This document shows, one piece after another, positions 8,862 through 16,414 of a stretch of 64,000 nucleotides of DNA. The notes under the pieces were generated by a model. The model worked only from the letters and a program-made list of their open reading frames with translations, was not told where the DNA came from and did no database searches. Where the stretch lies: assembly GCA_963704005.1 (NCBI GenBank), contig CAVPGJ010000005.1, forward strand, positions 868,001 to 932,000. Reading direction: 5' to 3'. The stretch's first letter is position 1. Every line of letters begins with the position of its first letter. This stretch comes from AC-32 sp963704005. GTDB taxonomy: Bacteria > Actinomycetota > Thermoleophilia > Gaiellales > Gaiellaceae. Made by a program: the position numbers and the translations under genes.

Positions 8862-9448
8862 GTCGTGAGAACGACCGCGTCGCGGTGCGAGCCCGGCAGG
8901 TGGCGGGTGACGACCCAGCCGTCGTAGCGCCTGAGGCTGTAGGGCGCGTTCAGCCGCACGGTCGAGCTGGTCCCCGAGGTGACGAAGGTACCGCAGGTCG
9001 CGACGGGCTTGCCGTGCTTCGTCAGGTACATCTCGTAGTAGGCGCCGCGTGGGAGGCTCGGCAGGTTCCGGAGCTCGACCCGCAGCGGCCAGTTGCCGCT
9101 CTGGTCGATGTCGCCGAGGTCGATCGTCGCCGACGCTGTCTGGGCGATCCCCGTCCCGTGCATCGGGAGGCTCTTGAAGGTGCTGAACCTGTCGCTGCCG
9201 TTGCGGCCGGCGACGTAGCCGCCGAAGACGGCGACGAGGGCGATGGCGGCCGCGATCGCGAGCAGAGCGCCGGCGCGGCGGCGCGGCAGGGCGACGACGT
9301 TCTCGGGCTCGGACGAGAGCTCGGCGATCCCCGGGGGAAGCTCCGGCGGCGGCCCGGCGGCCACGAGCAGCTCGTGCACGTGCTCGAGCCGGGCGCGCTC
9401 CTCCTCGGGCACGTCGTCCCCGACCAGCTCGCGGAAGTCTGGGGTCAT
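8858..9448 (-). CDS. Anti-sigma factor, RskA-like
   Basis: A 196-residue membrane protein translated from an ATG that overlaps the end of the upstream sigma gene by four bases. The short cytoplasmic N-terminus (about 1-70, FRELVGDDVPEEERARLEHVHELL) would bind the sigma factor. One transmembrane helix (about 74-96, GALLAIAAAIALVAVFGGYVAG) follows. The extracytoplasmic domain matches RskA C-terminal domains (ELRNLPSLPRGAYYEMYLTK, YDGWVVTR). I see no zinc-binding HxxxCxxC motif. Regulated intramembrane proteolysis would be the usual release route, by family knowledge only. Confidence 0.85.
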   Translation of the reverse strand: MTPDFRELVGDDVPEEERARLEHVHELLVAAGPPPELPPGIAELSSEPENVVALPRRRAGALLAIAAAIALVAVFGGYVAGRNGSDRFSTFKSLPMHGTGIAQTASATIDLGDIDQSGNWPLRVELRNLPSLPRGAYYEMYLTKHGKPVATCGTFVTSGTSSTVRLNAPYSLRRYDGWVVTRHLPGSHRDAVVLTT

Positions 9449-10056
9449 CCCAATTCCTCCTCGAGGACGCCGGCCAGGCGCGCGAGGGCTGCGCGCGTCC
9501 GGGTCTTGACCGTGCCGAGCGGGATGCCGAGGTACTCGGCCACCTCGGACTGCGAGAGCCCGCTCCAGTAGGCGAGCTCGATCACCGAGCGCTCGTTCGG
9601 GCTCAGCGACTCGAGCGCGCGGTGGACGCGCCAGGCGATCCAGTTCGCCTCGGCCTGCTCGGGCGGGCCGTCGGCGAGCGACTCCTCCTCGGGCGTCTCG
9701 ACCGGCGTCTCGCTGCGGGCGCGGCTGCGGTCGACGATCGCGTTCCGCGCGACGGCGTAGAGCCAGGGCCCGCCGGGGCCGCGCTCGGGCTTGTAGGTGC
9801 GGGCCGCGCGCCAGATCGACGCGAAGGTCTCCTGGACTGCGTCCTCGGCGCGCCCGCGGTCGCCGAGCCGGCGCAGCGCGAGCCCGAACACCGGCCGTGA
9901 GTAACGGCGGTAGAGCACCTCGAAGGCGCCCCGGTCGCCGTCGCCGGTGCGGAGGATCAGCTCCGCGTCGGTCAACTCGTTCGTGGACACCGGGCGCATC
10001 GTCGCGGCTCCGGACGGCCGGGGCAACCGGAAGGGTGTTTCGAGTGCGATTTCCAT
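9445..10056 (-). CDS. ECF RNA polymerase sigma factor
   Basis: A group 4 sigma factor, up to 203 residues. Region 2 shows FEVLYRRYSRPVFGLALRR and the DAVQETFASIW core; region 4 shows SLSPNERSVIELAYWSGLSQSEVAEYLGIPLGTVKTR, a clear helix-turn-helix. An internal ATG at 9999 (MRPVSTNEL) sits close to the conserved start and is a possible alternative to 10056. It is translationally coupled to the RskA-like anti-sigma gene downstream, the usual layout of a signal-controlled pair. A palindromic ECF promoter could not be identified with confidence. Confidence 0.9.
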   Translation of the reverse strand: MEIALETPFRLPRPSGAATMRPVSTNELTDAELILRTGDGDRGAFEVLYRRYSRPVFGLALRRLGDRGRAEDAVQETFASIWRAARTYKPERGPGGPWLYAVARNAIVDRSRARSETPVETPEEESLADGPPEQAEANWIAWRVHRALESLSPNERSVIELAYWSGLSQSEVAEYLGIPLGTVKTRTRAALARLAGVLEEELG

Positions 10057-10065
10057 TCCATCGTC

Positions 10066-10803
10066 TTACGGTGGTCCGGGCCGCATGGATTGGAGCAAAC
10101 GGCCCCCGTCGACGACGAGGGTAGCCCCGGTGACGAAGCCCGCGCCCGCCAGGAAGGCGACCGCCTCGGCCACGTCTTCGGGCGAGCCGACCCGGCCGAG
10201 CAGCGTCTCCTCGGCGCGCCGCTCCTCCTGGCCGGGCTCGACCGCGACCGGGCCCGGCGCGACGCCGCAGACGCGCACCTCGGGCGCGAGCGCCCGGGCC
10301 AGCACGCGGGTCAGCATCGCCTGGGCCGCCTTGGCCGCGCAGTGGGCGGCGAACGACGGCCACGGCTGGTAGGCGGCCACGTCCTCGATCATCACGATGC
10401 AGCCTTCCGAGGCGCGGAGGTGCGGCGCGGCCGCCTGGCTGACGAAGAAGCTCCCCTTCGCTGTCGCCCCGAAAGCGGCGTCCCAGTCGGCCTCCGTCAG
10501 CTCCTCCACCGCGCGAGGCGCGAACCCCTCGCCGGCGGCGTTGACGAGCAGGTCGAGCCCGCCGAGCTCCCCGGCAGCTCGCTGCACCAACGCGCGAGCC
10601 TGCGCGGGGTTGGCCACGTCGCCGTCGGCTCGGCCCGCCGCGACGACGGCCCAGCCGTCCCCGTCCAGCCGCGCGGCGATCGCCGAGCCGATCCGGCCCG
10701 TTCCCCCGGTGACGAGCGCTCGTGCTATGTGGCCGGTGCGCCGAGCTCGGCGGCCGCCTGCTCGAAGCGCTTGGTGACGGCGTCCCAGTTGACGACGTTC
10801 CAC
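10066..10803 (-). CDS. Short-chain dehydrogenase/reductase (classical SDR)
   Basis: A classical SDR oxidoreductase. The cofactor motif TGGTGRIG is followed by LLVNAAG. The usual catalytic Ser-Tyr-Lys pattern is altered: the Ser region reads GCIVMIEDVAAYQ and the YxxxK position reads HCAAKAAQ, so the catalytic Tyr appears to be His. The C-terminus (GSPEDVAEAVAFLAG, TGATLVVDGG) is typical. The only canonical start is the ATG at 10803, which would overlap the superoxide dismutase gene by 79 bases. The conserved fold starts about residue 29 (near 10720), so the true start may be non-canonical or altered by an error. Substrate unknown. Confidence 0.8.
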   Translation of the reverse strand: MERRQLGRRHQALRAGGRRARRTGHIARALVTGGTGRIGSAIAARLDGDGWAVVAAGRADGDVANPAQARALVQRAAGELGGLDLLVNAAGEGFAPRAVEELTEADWDAAFGATAKGSFFVSQAAAPHLRASEGCIVMIEDVAAYQPWPSFAAHCAAKAAQAMLTRVLARALAPEVRVCGVAPGPVAVEPGQEERRAEETLLGRVGSPEDVAEAVAFLAGAGFVTGATLVVDGGRLLQSMRPGPP

Positions 10804-11354
10804 CAGGCCTCGAGGTAGTCGGGCCGCCGGTTCTGGTACTTGAGGTAGTAGGCGTGCTCCCAGACGTCGATGCCGAGGATCGGCACGTCGTCGTTCAGGA
10901 GCGGCGAGTCCTGGTTAGGCGTCGAGTAGAGCGAGAGGCCGGTGCCGTCGTGGACGAGCCAGGTCCAGCCCGAGCCGAAGCGCTTGACGCCACCGTCATT
11001 GATCGCCTTCTTCAGCTCGTCGAAGCCGCCCCAGAGGTCGTTGATCGCCGCGGCGAGCTCACCGGTCGGCTCGCCGCCCCCGCCCGGGCCCATGATCTCC
11101 CAGAAGAGCGAGTGGTTGGCGTGGCCGCCGGCGTTGTTGCGGACGGCCATCTGCTTGTCCTCGGGCAGCGACTCGAGGTTGGTGAGCACGTGCTCGACCG
11201 GCTTGTCGGCGAGCGGCGTGCCTTCGAGCGCCTTGTTGGCGTTGTCCACGTACGCCTGGTGGTGCTTGTCGTGGTGGACGCGCATCGTCTGCTCGTCGAT
11301 GTGCGGCTCGAGCGCGTCGTAGTCGTACGGAAGAGGGGGAACCTCGAATGCCAT
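10725..11354 (-). CDS. sod: Superoxide dismutase, Mn/Fe family (canonical)
   Basis: A 209-residue Mn/Fe superoxide dismutase converting superoxide to oxygen and peroxide. Ligands are all visible: His in MRVHHDKHHQAYV, His in GGHANHSLFW, and Asp and His in DVWEHAYYLKY. The GHANH and ANQD-like (TPNQDSP) contexts resemble the Mn type, but metal use is not certain. The start is the ATG at 11354 (MAFEVPPLPYDYDALEP), preceded by AAAGGAACGCAC; a longer in-frame start has no support. A divergent second SOD starts 92 bases away. No signal peptide, so cytoplasmic. Confidence 0.95.
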   Translation of the reverse strand: MAFEVPPLPYDYDALEPHIDEQTMRVHHDKHHQAYVDNANKALEGTPLADKPVEHVLTNLESLPEDKQMAVRNNAGGHANHSLFWEIMGPGGGGEPTGELAAAINDLWGGFDELKKAINDGGVKRFGSGWTWLVHDGTGLSLYSTPNQDSPLLNDDVPILGIDVWEHAYYLKYQNRRPDYLEAWWNVVNWDAVTKRFEQAAAELGAPAT

Positions 11355-11446
11355 GTGCGTTCCTTTCTCCGCTGTCGTGCCGAGGCTACCGCGTTTGAGG
11401 CCGCGGGATATGCTCCTGCGTCGTCGTTCGCCGAAAGGAGCCGCTT

Positions 11447-12064
11447 GTGGCAACGCTGGCCTTCAACCACGAGGAGATCACCGCCCGCGAGCTGAAGCCG
11501 GCGCTGCTCGAGCTCGACGGCATCTCCCGCGAGACGGTCGAGGCGCACTACAAGCTCTACGAGGGCTACGTCAACAAGCGCAACGAGATCATGGCGAAGC
11601 TGGCCGAGATCGACCTCGCCGTCGCGAACCAGGTCTACTCCGAGGTGCGCGCGCTGAAGGTCGAGCTCAGCTTCGCCCTCGGCGGGATCAAGAACCACGA
11701 GATCTACTTCGGGCACCTCGGCGGTAGCGGCGGCGATCCCGACGGGGCGATCGACGACCTGATCGTGCGCGACTTCGGCTCGGTCGCGGACTGGCGCGCC
11801 GACCTGAAGGCGACCGGGATGGCCGGCCGCGGCTGGGCCTGGACGGCCTACGACTGGGACGAGGCCAAGCTCTTCAACTACGTCGGGGACGCGCAGAACA
11901 CCTTCCCGATCTGGAACGCCACGCCGCTGGTCGCGCTCGACGTCTACGAGCACGCCTACTTCCTCGACTACCAGACCGACCGCGCCTCGTACATCGACGC
12001 GTTCTTCCACAACCTCGACTGGGACGCCGTCAACGACTGGGTGAACGGGTACCAGATCTCCTGA
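11447..12064 (+). CDS. Superoxide dismutase-like protein, divergent Mn/Fe family paralogue
   Basis: A 205-residue paralogue of the neighbouring SOD. The C-terminal metal site is kept (ALDVYEHAYFLDYQ, then NLDWDAVNDWV), as is the second-helix His (GGIKNHEIYF). The first helix reads VEAHYKLYEGYVNKRNE: the ligand His remains, but the usual HHxxHH run is reduced to HYKLY, removing the conserved second-shell His. The active-site Gln region is also rearranged (DAQNTFPIWN). The GTG start has an AAAGGAG site at 11434-11440. It may be a true SOD with changed active-site chemistry, or have another redox role. Confidence 0.85.
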   Translation: MATLAFNHEEITARELKPALLELDGISRETVEAHYKLYEGYVNKRNEIMAKLAEIDLAVANQVYSEVRALKVELSFALGGIKNHEIYFGHLGGSGGDPDGAIDDLIVRDFGSVADWRADLKATGMAGRGWAWTAYDWDEAKLFNYVGDAQNTFPIWNATPLVALDVYEHAYFLDYQTDRASYIDAFFHNLDWDAVNDWVNGYQIS

Positions 12065-12072
12065 ACACGGCG

Positions 12073-12717
12073 TTGTTCGTACTGGCCGGCTATCTCGCCG
12101 GCAGCATCCCGAGCGGCTACTGGCTCGTTCGGATCTTCCGCCACGAGGACATCCGCAAGACCGGCAGCGGCAACATCGGCGCGACCAACGTCTGGCGGAC
12201 GTACGGGGCGAAGCTCGGCGTCCCCGTGATGGCGCTCGACGTGGCGAAGGGGTTCGTCCCGGCGTTGCTGGCGACGATCTACGTCGGCCACCTGGCCGGG
12301 GTGCTGGCGGGCGGCGCGGCGATGCTCGGCCACTGGCGGCCGCTGTTCCTCCGTTTCGCGAAGGGGGGAAAGGTGGTCGCGACCTGCGGCGGCGCGTTCT
12401 TCGGCGTGGCGCCGATCGTGGGCGGGATCGGCGCGGCCGTCTGGGTCATCGTCTTCGCGCTCTGCCGCTACGCCTCGGTCGCCTCGATCGCCGCGGCGCT
12501 CTCGCTCCCGGTGGCCTCGGTCGCGCTCGGCGAGCCCTGGCCGGTCGACGTCTTCGCCGGAGCCGCGGCCCTGGCGGTGCTCGTCCTCCACCGCTCAAAC
12601 ATCGCACGCCTGCGCACGGGCACCGAGACCCGCTTCAGGTTCAGGCGGCAGCCTCAAGCCCCAACGGATCGACCGGTCATTTCAGACGGACGCACGGGCA
12701 AAGCCCGTCCGTCCTGA
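12073..12717 (+). CDS. plsY: Glycerol-3-phosphate acyltransferase PlsY
   Basis: PlsY moves an acyl group from acyl-phosphate to glycerol-3-phosphate at the membrane, the first step of phospholipid synthesis. The protein is polytopic, with the family motifs GYLAGSIPSGYWLVR, KTGSGNIGATNVWRTYG and a KGGKVVAT-type loop (LFLRFAKGGKVVATCGG). The start is a TTG eight bases after the SOD-like stop, so the two are probably cotranscribed. The last ~20 residues (APTDRPVISDGRTGKARPS) are encoded by the tail of a dispersed two-hairpin repeat, meaning the repeat has provided or altered the C-terminus. Confidence 0.92.
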   Translation: MFVLAGYLAGSIPSGYWLVRIFRHEDIRKTGSGNIGATNVWRTYGAKLGVPVMALDVAKGFVPALLATIYVGHLAGVLAGGAAMLGHWRPLFLRFAKGGKVVATCGGAFFGVAPIVGGIGAAVWVIVFALCRYASVASIAAALSLPVASVALGEPWPVDVFAGAAALAVLVLHRSNIARLRTGTETRFRFRRQPQAPTDRPVISDGRTGKARPS

Positions 12718-12742
12718 CATGGCATCGCAAGCGACGCCTCAG
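12667..12742 (-). repeat. Two-hairpin dispersed repeat (copy E2), minus orientation
   Basis: Read on the minus strand this starts 10 bases after the folE2 stop with a GCGTCGC-TT-GCGATGC hairpin. It continues with a second hairpin (GGACGGACGGGC / GCCCGTGCGTCC) and ends with the conserved tail CGTCTGAAATGACCGGTCGA. The tail runs into the coding end of plsY. Confidence 0.85.
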
Positions 12743-12752
12743 CGGAAGCCCG

Positions 12753-13727
12753 CTACGCGGTGAGCCAGTCGTGCAGCTCGGTGTGCCGCTCCGCGGGGCG
12801 GCCGCCGTCGAGCTCGGCGCGCAGCTCGCCGGCTGTTCCGTGGCGCTCGGCGATCACGTCGTGGGAGTGGATCGTCTCCAGGTTCACCTGGCGCGAGAGC
12901 AGGAAGTCGCCGTCGGCGAGTCCGGGGTAGGCAGCGAGCGCGTCGCGCAGCGCGATCCGCACCGAGTCCTCGACGAACCGCGGCTGCAGGTGCGCGTGCT
13001 CGACCACGAACAGCTCGTCCGGACGCTTCAGCAGCTCGTAGACCGGCGAGCTCATCGAGCCCTCGACGATCCGGACGAGCTCCTCGGCGTTGACGGCGGT
13101 CTCGGTGCCGACGAAGAGCGTCCCGCGCCCGCGCTGGTTGTGCGTCGCGAGCGGGACGAGCTCGAGGATCCGCTCGACGTCCAGCTCGTCGAAGCCGGCC
13201 TCGCCCAGCCGCTCGGCGGCGCGCTCGCGGACGAGCCCCTGGGCGCACGGGCAGGCGTTGATCCCGGTCGCCTCGACGCCGACGAGGCGGCGGGTGCGCT
13301 CCGCGGAGGCTCCGGCGAGCCCGATCAGAGAAACCATCTCCTGGGTCGGCAGCCCGGTCACGGGGGTCTTGCGCTCGACCGGGTAGCGCGCCTGGATGCG
13401 CACCTCGGCCCGCAGCGCGCTCTGGCGCTCGACGATGTGGGCGGCGATGTGCTCGGCGAGCTGCTCGACCAGCAGCGCCTCGCCGATCACGACCTGCTCG
13501 ATCGCCTCCTCGAACAGCTCCGGGAAACGCGACATGTGCACGCCCTTCTGCGACTGCTCGAGGTCGACGGCGCAGTCGATCTCCGCGGCGATCAACTTCT
13601 CGGTCTCGCCGTAGCGGATCCGGATCGCCTTCTGCAGGCCGCCGACGCCCGCCCGCGAGAGCGCAAGCGGCACCTCGGACGGCGACGCCTGGAGGTCGTG
13701 TGTTAGAAGCTCGCGCGATTCACTCAT
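12753..13727 (-). CDS. folE2: GTP cyclohydrolase, type IB (FolE2/MptA family)
   Basis: A 324-residue type IB GTP cyclohydrolase, starting folate or related pterin synthesis from GTP without the type IA fold. The family Cys is in TGINACPCAQGLV (about residue 160), and VERKTPVTGLPTQEMVSLIG and THNQRGRGTLFVGT match the FolE2/MptA family. A C-terminal DFLLSRQVNLETIHSHDVIAE segment is also typical. The start is the ATG at 13727 (MSESREL); a start 12 codons upstream is unsupported. Together with ThyX, it points to a folate pathway built from the non-classical enzymes. Confidence 0.9.
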   Translation of the reverse strand: MSESRELLTHDLQASPSEVPLALSRAGVGGLQKAIRIRYGETEKLIAAEIDCAVDLEQSQKGVHMSRFPELFEEAIEQVVIGEALLVEQLAEHIAAHIVERQSALRAEVRIQARYPVERKTPVTGLPTQEMVSLIGLAGASAERTRRLVGVEATGINACPCAQGLVRERAAERLGEAGFDELDVERILELVPLATHNQRGRGTLFVGTETAVNAEELVRIVEGSMSSPVYELLKRPDELFVVEHAHLQPRFVEDSVRIALRDALAAYPGLADGDFLLSRQVNLETIHSHDVIAERHGTAGELRAELDGGRPAERHTELHDWLTA

Positions 13728-13739
13728 GGCCGACAACCT

Positions 13740-13850
13740 GAGGCATCGCGGCAACGCTACCAACCCCCCGATTGCGCACCGCTAGCGATGCCGTCATCAG
13801 GGCGGGCGAGCTTTGCTCGCGCGCCCGTCTGAAATGACCGGTCGACTCGC
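13740..13850 (+). repeat. Two-hairpin dispersed repeat (copy E3) with expanded first loop
   Basis: The first hairpin arms are GCATCGC at 13743-13749 and GCGATGC at 13785-13791, here separated by about 35 bases instead of the usual 2-5. The second hairpin (GGGCGGGCGAGC / GCTCGCGCGCCC, 13800-13826) and the tail CGTCTGAAATGACCGGTCGA (13827-13846) are well kept. It is the only copy that does not follow a stop codon: it lies between the divergent folE2 and kinase genes. The TGACC of the tail sits 18 bases before GAGAAT (13858-13863), so it may serve as a -35 element for the kinase gene. Confidence 0.8.
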
Positions 13851-13872
13851 TGTTCGTGAGAATGTGGTCGGC

Positions 13873-14454
13873 ATGGAGAGAGACGACGACTTCGCCCGCC
13901 TCGTCCTGCTTGCGTGCCACGACCTGCGCACGCCGCTCGCGACGGTGCACGGCTTCGCGCAGACGCTCGTCCGCACGGGCGAGCTCGAGGAGCCGGCGGC
14001 GCGCTACCTGGAGATGATCGACACCGCCTCCGGGCAGATCGCCGACCTGATCGACGAGCTCGCGCTTTTCGCGCGGATCGAGGCGGGCCGCTACGAGCCC
14101 GTGCGCAAGGAGGTGGACACGCTCGAGCTCGTGCGGGCGGCTGCAGCCCGGCTCGGCGAGGAGCGGGTCGAGGTCGACGGTGACGGCGCGCAGGTGGAGC
14201 TCGACGCCGAGCCGACCGAGCGGGCGGTCGCCGCGCTCGCGCGCTGCGCGCTTCGACACGGCGGCCTCGAGCAGGTGCGGCTGAGCGCCCGCGGCGCGTC
14301 GCTCGAGCTCTCGCGGGTGACGCCTGCCTCGGCGCCGGTCCTCCTCGGCGAGGACCTTCGCGACCTCGGCGCGGCAGTGGCGGTGCGGCTGCTGCGCGCA
14401 CAGGGCGGCTCGGTCGAGCTCGACGGCGAGACGCTGCACATCGGCCTGGCCTGA
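13873..14454 (+). CDS. Histidine-kinase-like protein with degenerate ATP-binding domain
   Basis: A 193-residue soluble protein with a clear HisKA dimerisation domain: the phosphoacceptor His lies in LACHDLRTPLATVHGF (about residue 16). The C-terminal part resembles an HATPase domain only at its end (LGAAVAVRLLRAQGGSVELDGETL). The N-box Asn region is replaced by ALARCALRHGGL and the G1 DxGxG motif is missing. It probably cannot bind ATP normally and may be a phosphotransfer or partner protein. There is no sensor domain. I preferred the ATG at 13873 over an upstream in-frame ATG that lies inside the repeat. It overlaps the next gene by one base. Confidence 0.8.
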   Translation: MERDDDFARLVLLACHDLRTPLATVHGFAQTLVRTGELEEPAARYLEMIDTASGQIADLIDELALFARIEAGRYEPVRKEVDTLELVRAAAARLGEERVEVDGDGAQVELDAEPTERAVAALARCALRHGGLEQVRLSARGASLELSRVTPASAPVLLGEDLRDLGAAVAVRLLRAQGGSVELDGETLHIGLA

Positions 14455-15515
14455 TGCTCGTCAACGTCGACGACTTCGAGGCGGCGGCCCGCGAGCGGCT
14501 CGACCCGGGCGCGTACGCCTACTACGCCGGCGGCTCCGGGGACGAGCAGACGTTGCGCGCCAACGCGGCCGGGTATGCGCGCTGGGAGCTGAGGCCGCGG
14601 GTGCTGGTGGACGTCGACGAGGTCTCGACCGCGACCACCGTCCTCGGCACCGAGCTGTCGATGCCGCTGCTCGTCGCGCCGACCGCCTTCCAGCGGCTCG
14701 CGCATCCCGACGGCGAGCTGGCGATGGCGCGAGCCGCCGCCGCGGCCGGGACGGCGATGTGCCTCTCGACGCTCTCGAGCGTCACGCCGGCCGAGCTCGC
14801 CGCCGCCGCGCCCGGCGCGCCGCAGTGGTTCCAGCTCTACTGGTCGCGCGACCGCGGCTTCACCGAGGAGCTGCTGGCTGCGGTCGTCGAGGCGGGGTTC
14901 GGAGCCCTGATGCTCACGGTCGACTTCCCGGTCGCCGGCCGGCGCGAGCGCGATATTCGCGAGGCCTTCACGCTCCCGGACGATCTGGTCTCTCCGAACC
15001 TGCCGGTTGCGCTCGCCCGCCGGGACTTCCACGCGGCACTCGGCGGGGTCGTCGATGCGAGCCTGACCTGGCGCGACCTCGAGTGGCTGCGATCGACGTG
15101 TGAGCTCCCGCTCGTCCTCAAGGGCGTGCTCACCGCCGAGGACGCACTGCTCGCGGCCGAGCACGGCGCCGCCGCGGTCGTCGTCTCCAACCACGGCGGC
15201 CGGCAGCTCGACGGCGTGCCCGCGACGCTCGACGTCTTGCCCGAGGTGGTGGAGGCGGCCGGCGAGGTCGAGGTGCTCGTCGACGGCGGCATCCGGCGCG
15301 GCACCGACGTGCTCAAGGCACTCGCGCTCGGCGCGCGCGCTGCGCTGACCGGGCGGGCCGCCCTCTGGGGGCTCGCCGTCGACGGCGAGGAGGGAGCGGC
15401 GCGCGTGCTCGCGCTGCTGCGCGAGGAGATCGAGATCGGCCTGAAGCTGCTCGGCTGCCGGGCGCCGGCCGAGGTCACCCGTGCCCATGTCCGGCCCGCG
15501 GGGCCGTCCGTATGA
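14454..15515 (+). CDS. FMN-dependent alpha-hydroxy acid dehydrogenase/oxidase
   Basis: A 353-residue TIM-barrel flavoprotein of the glycolate/lactate oxidase family, oxidising a 2-hydroxy acid to a 2-oxo acid. It shows YYAGGSGDEQT near the N-terminus, PLLVAPTAFQRLAHPDGE, QLYWSRDR, the LVLKGVL lysine and the catalytic SNHGGRQLD (His and Arg, about residue 244), then LVDGGIRRGTDV for FMN phosphate binding. The substrate is not predictable. Start and stop both overlap neighbours (TGATG, ATGA), coupling it to the kinase-like gene and the hydrolase. Confidence 0.93.
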   Translation: MLVNVDDFEAAARERLDPGAYAYYAGGSGDEQTLRANAAGYARWELRPRVLVDVDEVSTATTVLGTELSMPLLVAPTAFQRLAHPDGELAMARAAAAAGTAMCLSTLSSVTPAELAAAAPGAPQWFQLYWSRDRGFTEELLAAVVEAGFGALMLTVDFPVAGRRERDIREAFTLPDDLVSPNLPVALARRDFHAALGGVVDASLTWRDLEWLRSTCELPLVLKGVLTAEDALLAAEHGAAAVVVSNHGGRQLDGVPATLDVLPEVVEAAGEVEVLVDGGIRRGTDVLKALALGARAALTGRAALWGLAVDGEEGAARVLALLREEIEIGLKLLGCRAPAEVTRAHVRPAGPSV

Positions 15516-16405
15516 TCCGGGCAATGGAGTACGAAGGAACTGCCAAGGCGCGCGACGGGCGGACGCTCGCGTTCGTCCAGCGCGGTGCCTCCGACGGCGT
15601 GCCGGTGATCGTCTGCCACGGCACCCCCGGCAGCCGGCGCGCCCGCCATCCCGACCCGCAGATGTACGAGCGCCACGGCGTGAAGATGGTCGCCTACGAC
15701 CGGCCCGGCTACGGAGGCTCGTACCCGGACATCGGCCGCTCGGTGGCCGACGCTGCCGGCGACATCGAGGCGATCGCGGACGAGCTCGGCTTCGACCGTT
15801 TCGCCGTCGTCGGCGGCTCCGGCGGCGCGCCGCACGCGCTGGCCTGCGGGGCGCTGCTCGAGGACCGCGTGCTCCGCGTCGGCGCCCTTGTCACGCCGGC
15901 ACCGTCCGACACCGACGATTTCGATTTCTACGAAGGGCTGGCCGACATCAACGTGCGGGAGTTCGGCGCGGCTGTCGAGGGGCGGGACGCGATCGAGGCC
16001 TTCATCCAGCCGTACGTCGATCAGCTCCGTCGCGATCCGGACGCCGTGATCGACGAAATCGTCTCCGAGCTGCCCGAGGTCGACCGCGAGATCGCCGCGC
16101 GCGAGGGGTTCCGCTCGGTCATGCGCGAGTCGTTCGTCGAGGCGGCGCGGCAGGGCGTGCGCGGCTGGGCCGACGACGACCTCGCCTTCGCCAAGTCGTG
16201 GGGCTTCGAGCCGGAGGACGTCCACGCCGAGGTGCGCCTCTGGCAGGGCGAGCTGGACGTGCTTGCGCCGCGCACCCACGGCGAGTACGTCGCGAGCCGG
16301 CTCCCGAGCGCGCGCTTCGAGCTGCTCGAGGGCGGCGGGCACTTCCTCGACGAGCAGTGGGCCGTGGTGCTGGACTGGCTCAGCGCGGGCGCCGGCGTTA
16401 CGTAG
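15512..16405 (+). CDS. Alpha/beta hydrolase
   Basis: A 297-residue alpha/beta-hydrolase-fold enzyme. The oxyanion motif HGTPGS lies near residue 36, the nucleophile elbow GGSGGAP near 103 (Ser), an acidic residue in the LWQGELDVLAP strand, and the catalytic His in GGGHFLDEQ near 275. The fold covers esterases, lipases, epoxide hydrolases and others, so the substrate is open. The ATG overlaps the flavoprotein stop by four bases; an internal ATG four codons later is possible. It is the third gene of a coupled operon and converges on the Fpg gene. Confidence 0.88.
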   Translation: MIRAMEYEGTAKARDGRTLAFVQRGASDGVPVIVCHGTPGSRRARHPDPQMYERHGVKMVAYDRPGYGGSYPDIGRSVADAAGDIEAIADELGFDRFAVVGGSGGAPHALACGALLEDRVLRVGALVTPAPSDTDDFDFYEGLADINVREFGAAVEGRDAIEAFIQPYVDQLRRDPDAVIDEIVSELPEVDREIAAREGFRSVMRESFVEAARQGVRGWADDDLAFAKSWGFEPEDVHAEVRLWQGELDVLAPRTHGEYVASRLPSARFELLEGGGHFLDEQWAVVLDWLSAGAGVT

Positions 16406-16414
16406 CGCGCGTCC

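Noticed and set aside
13813..13872. Earlier ATG start for the kinase-like gene
   Set aside because: These codons lie inside the dispersed repeat and encode no conserved residues; ATG 13873 is directly before the HisKA domain.
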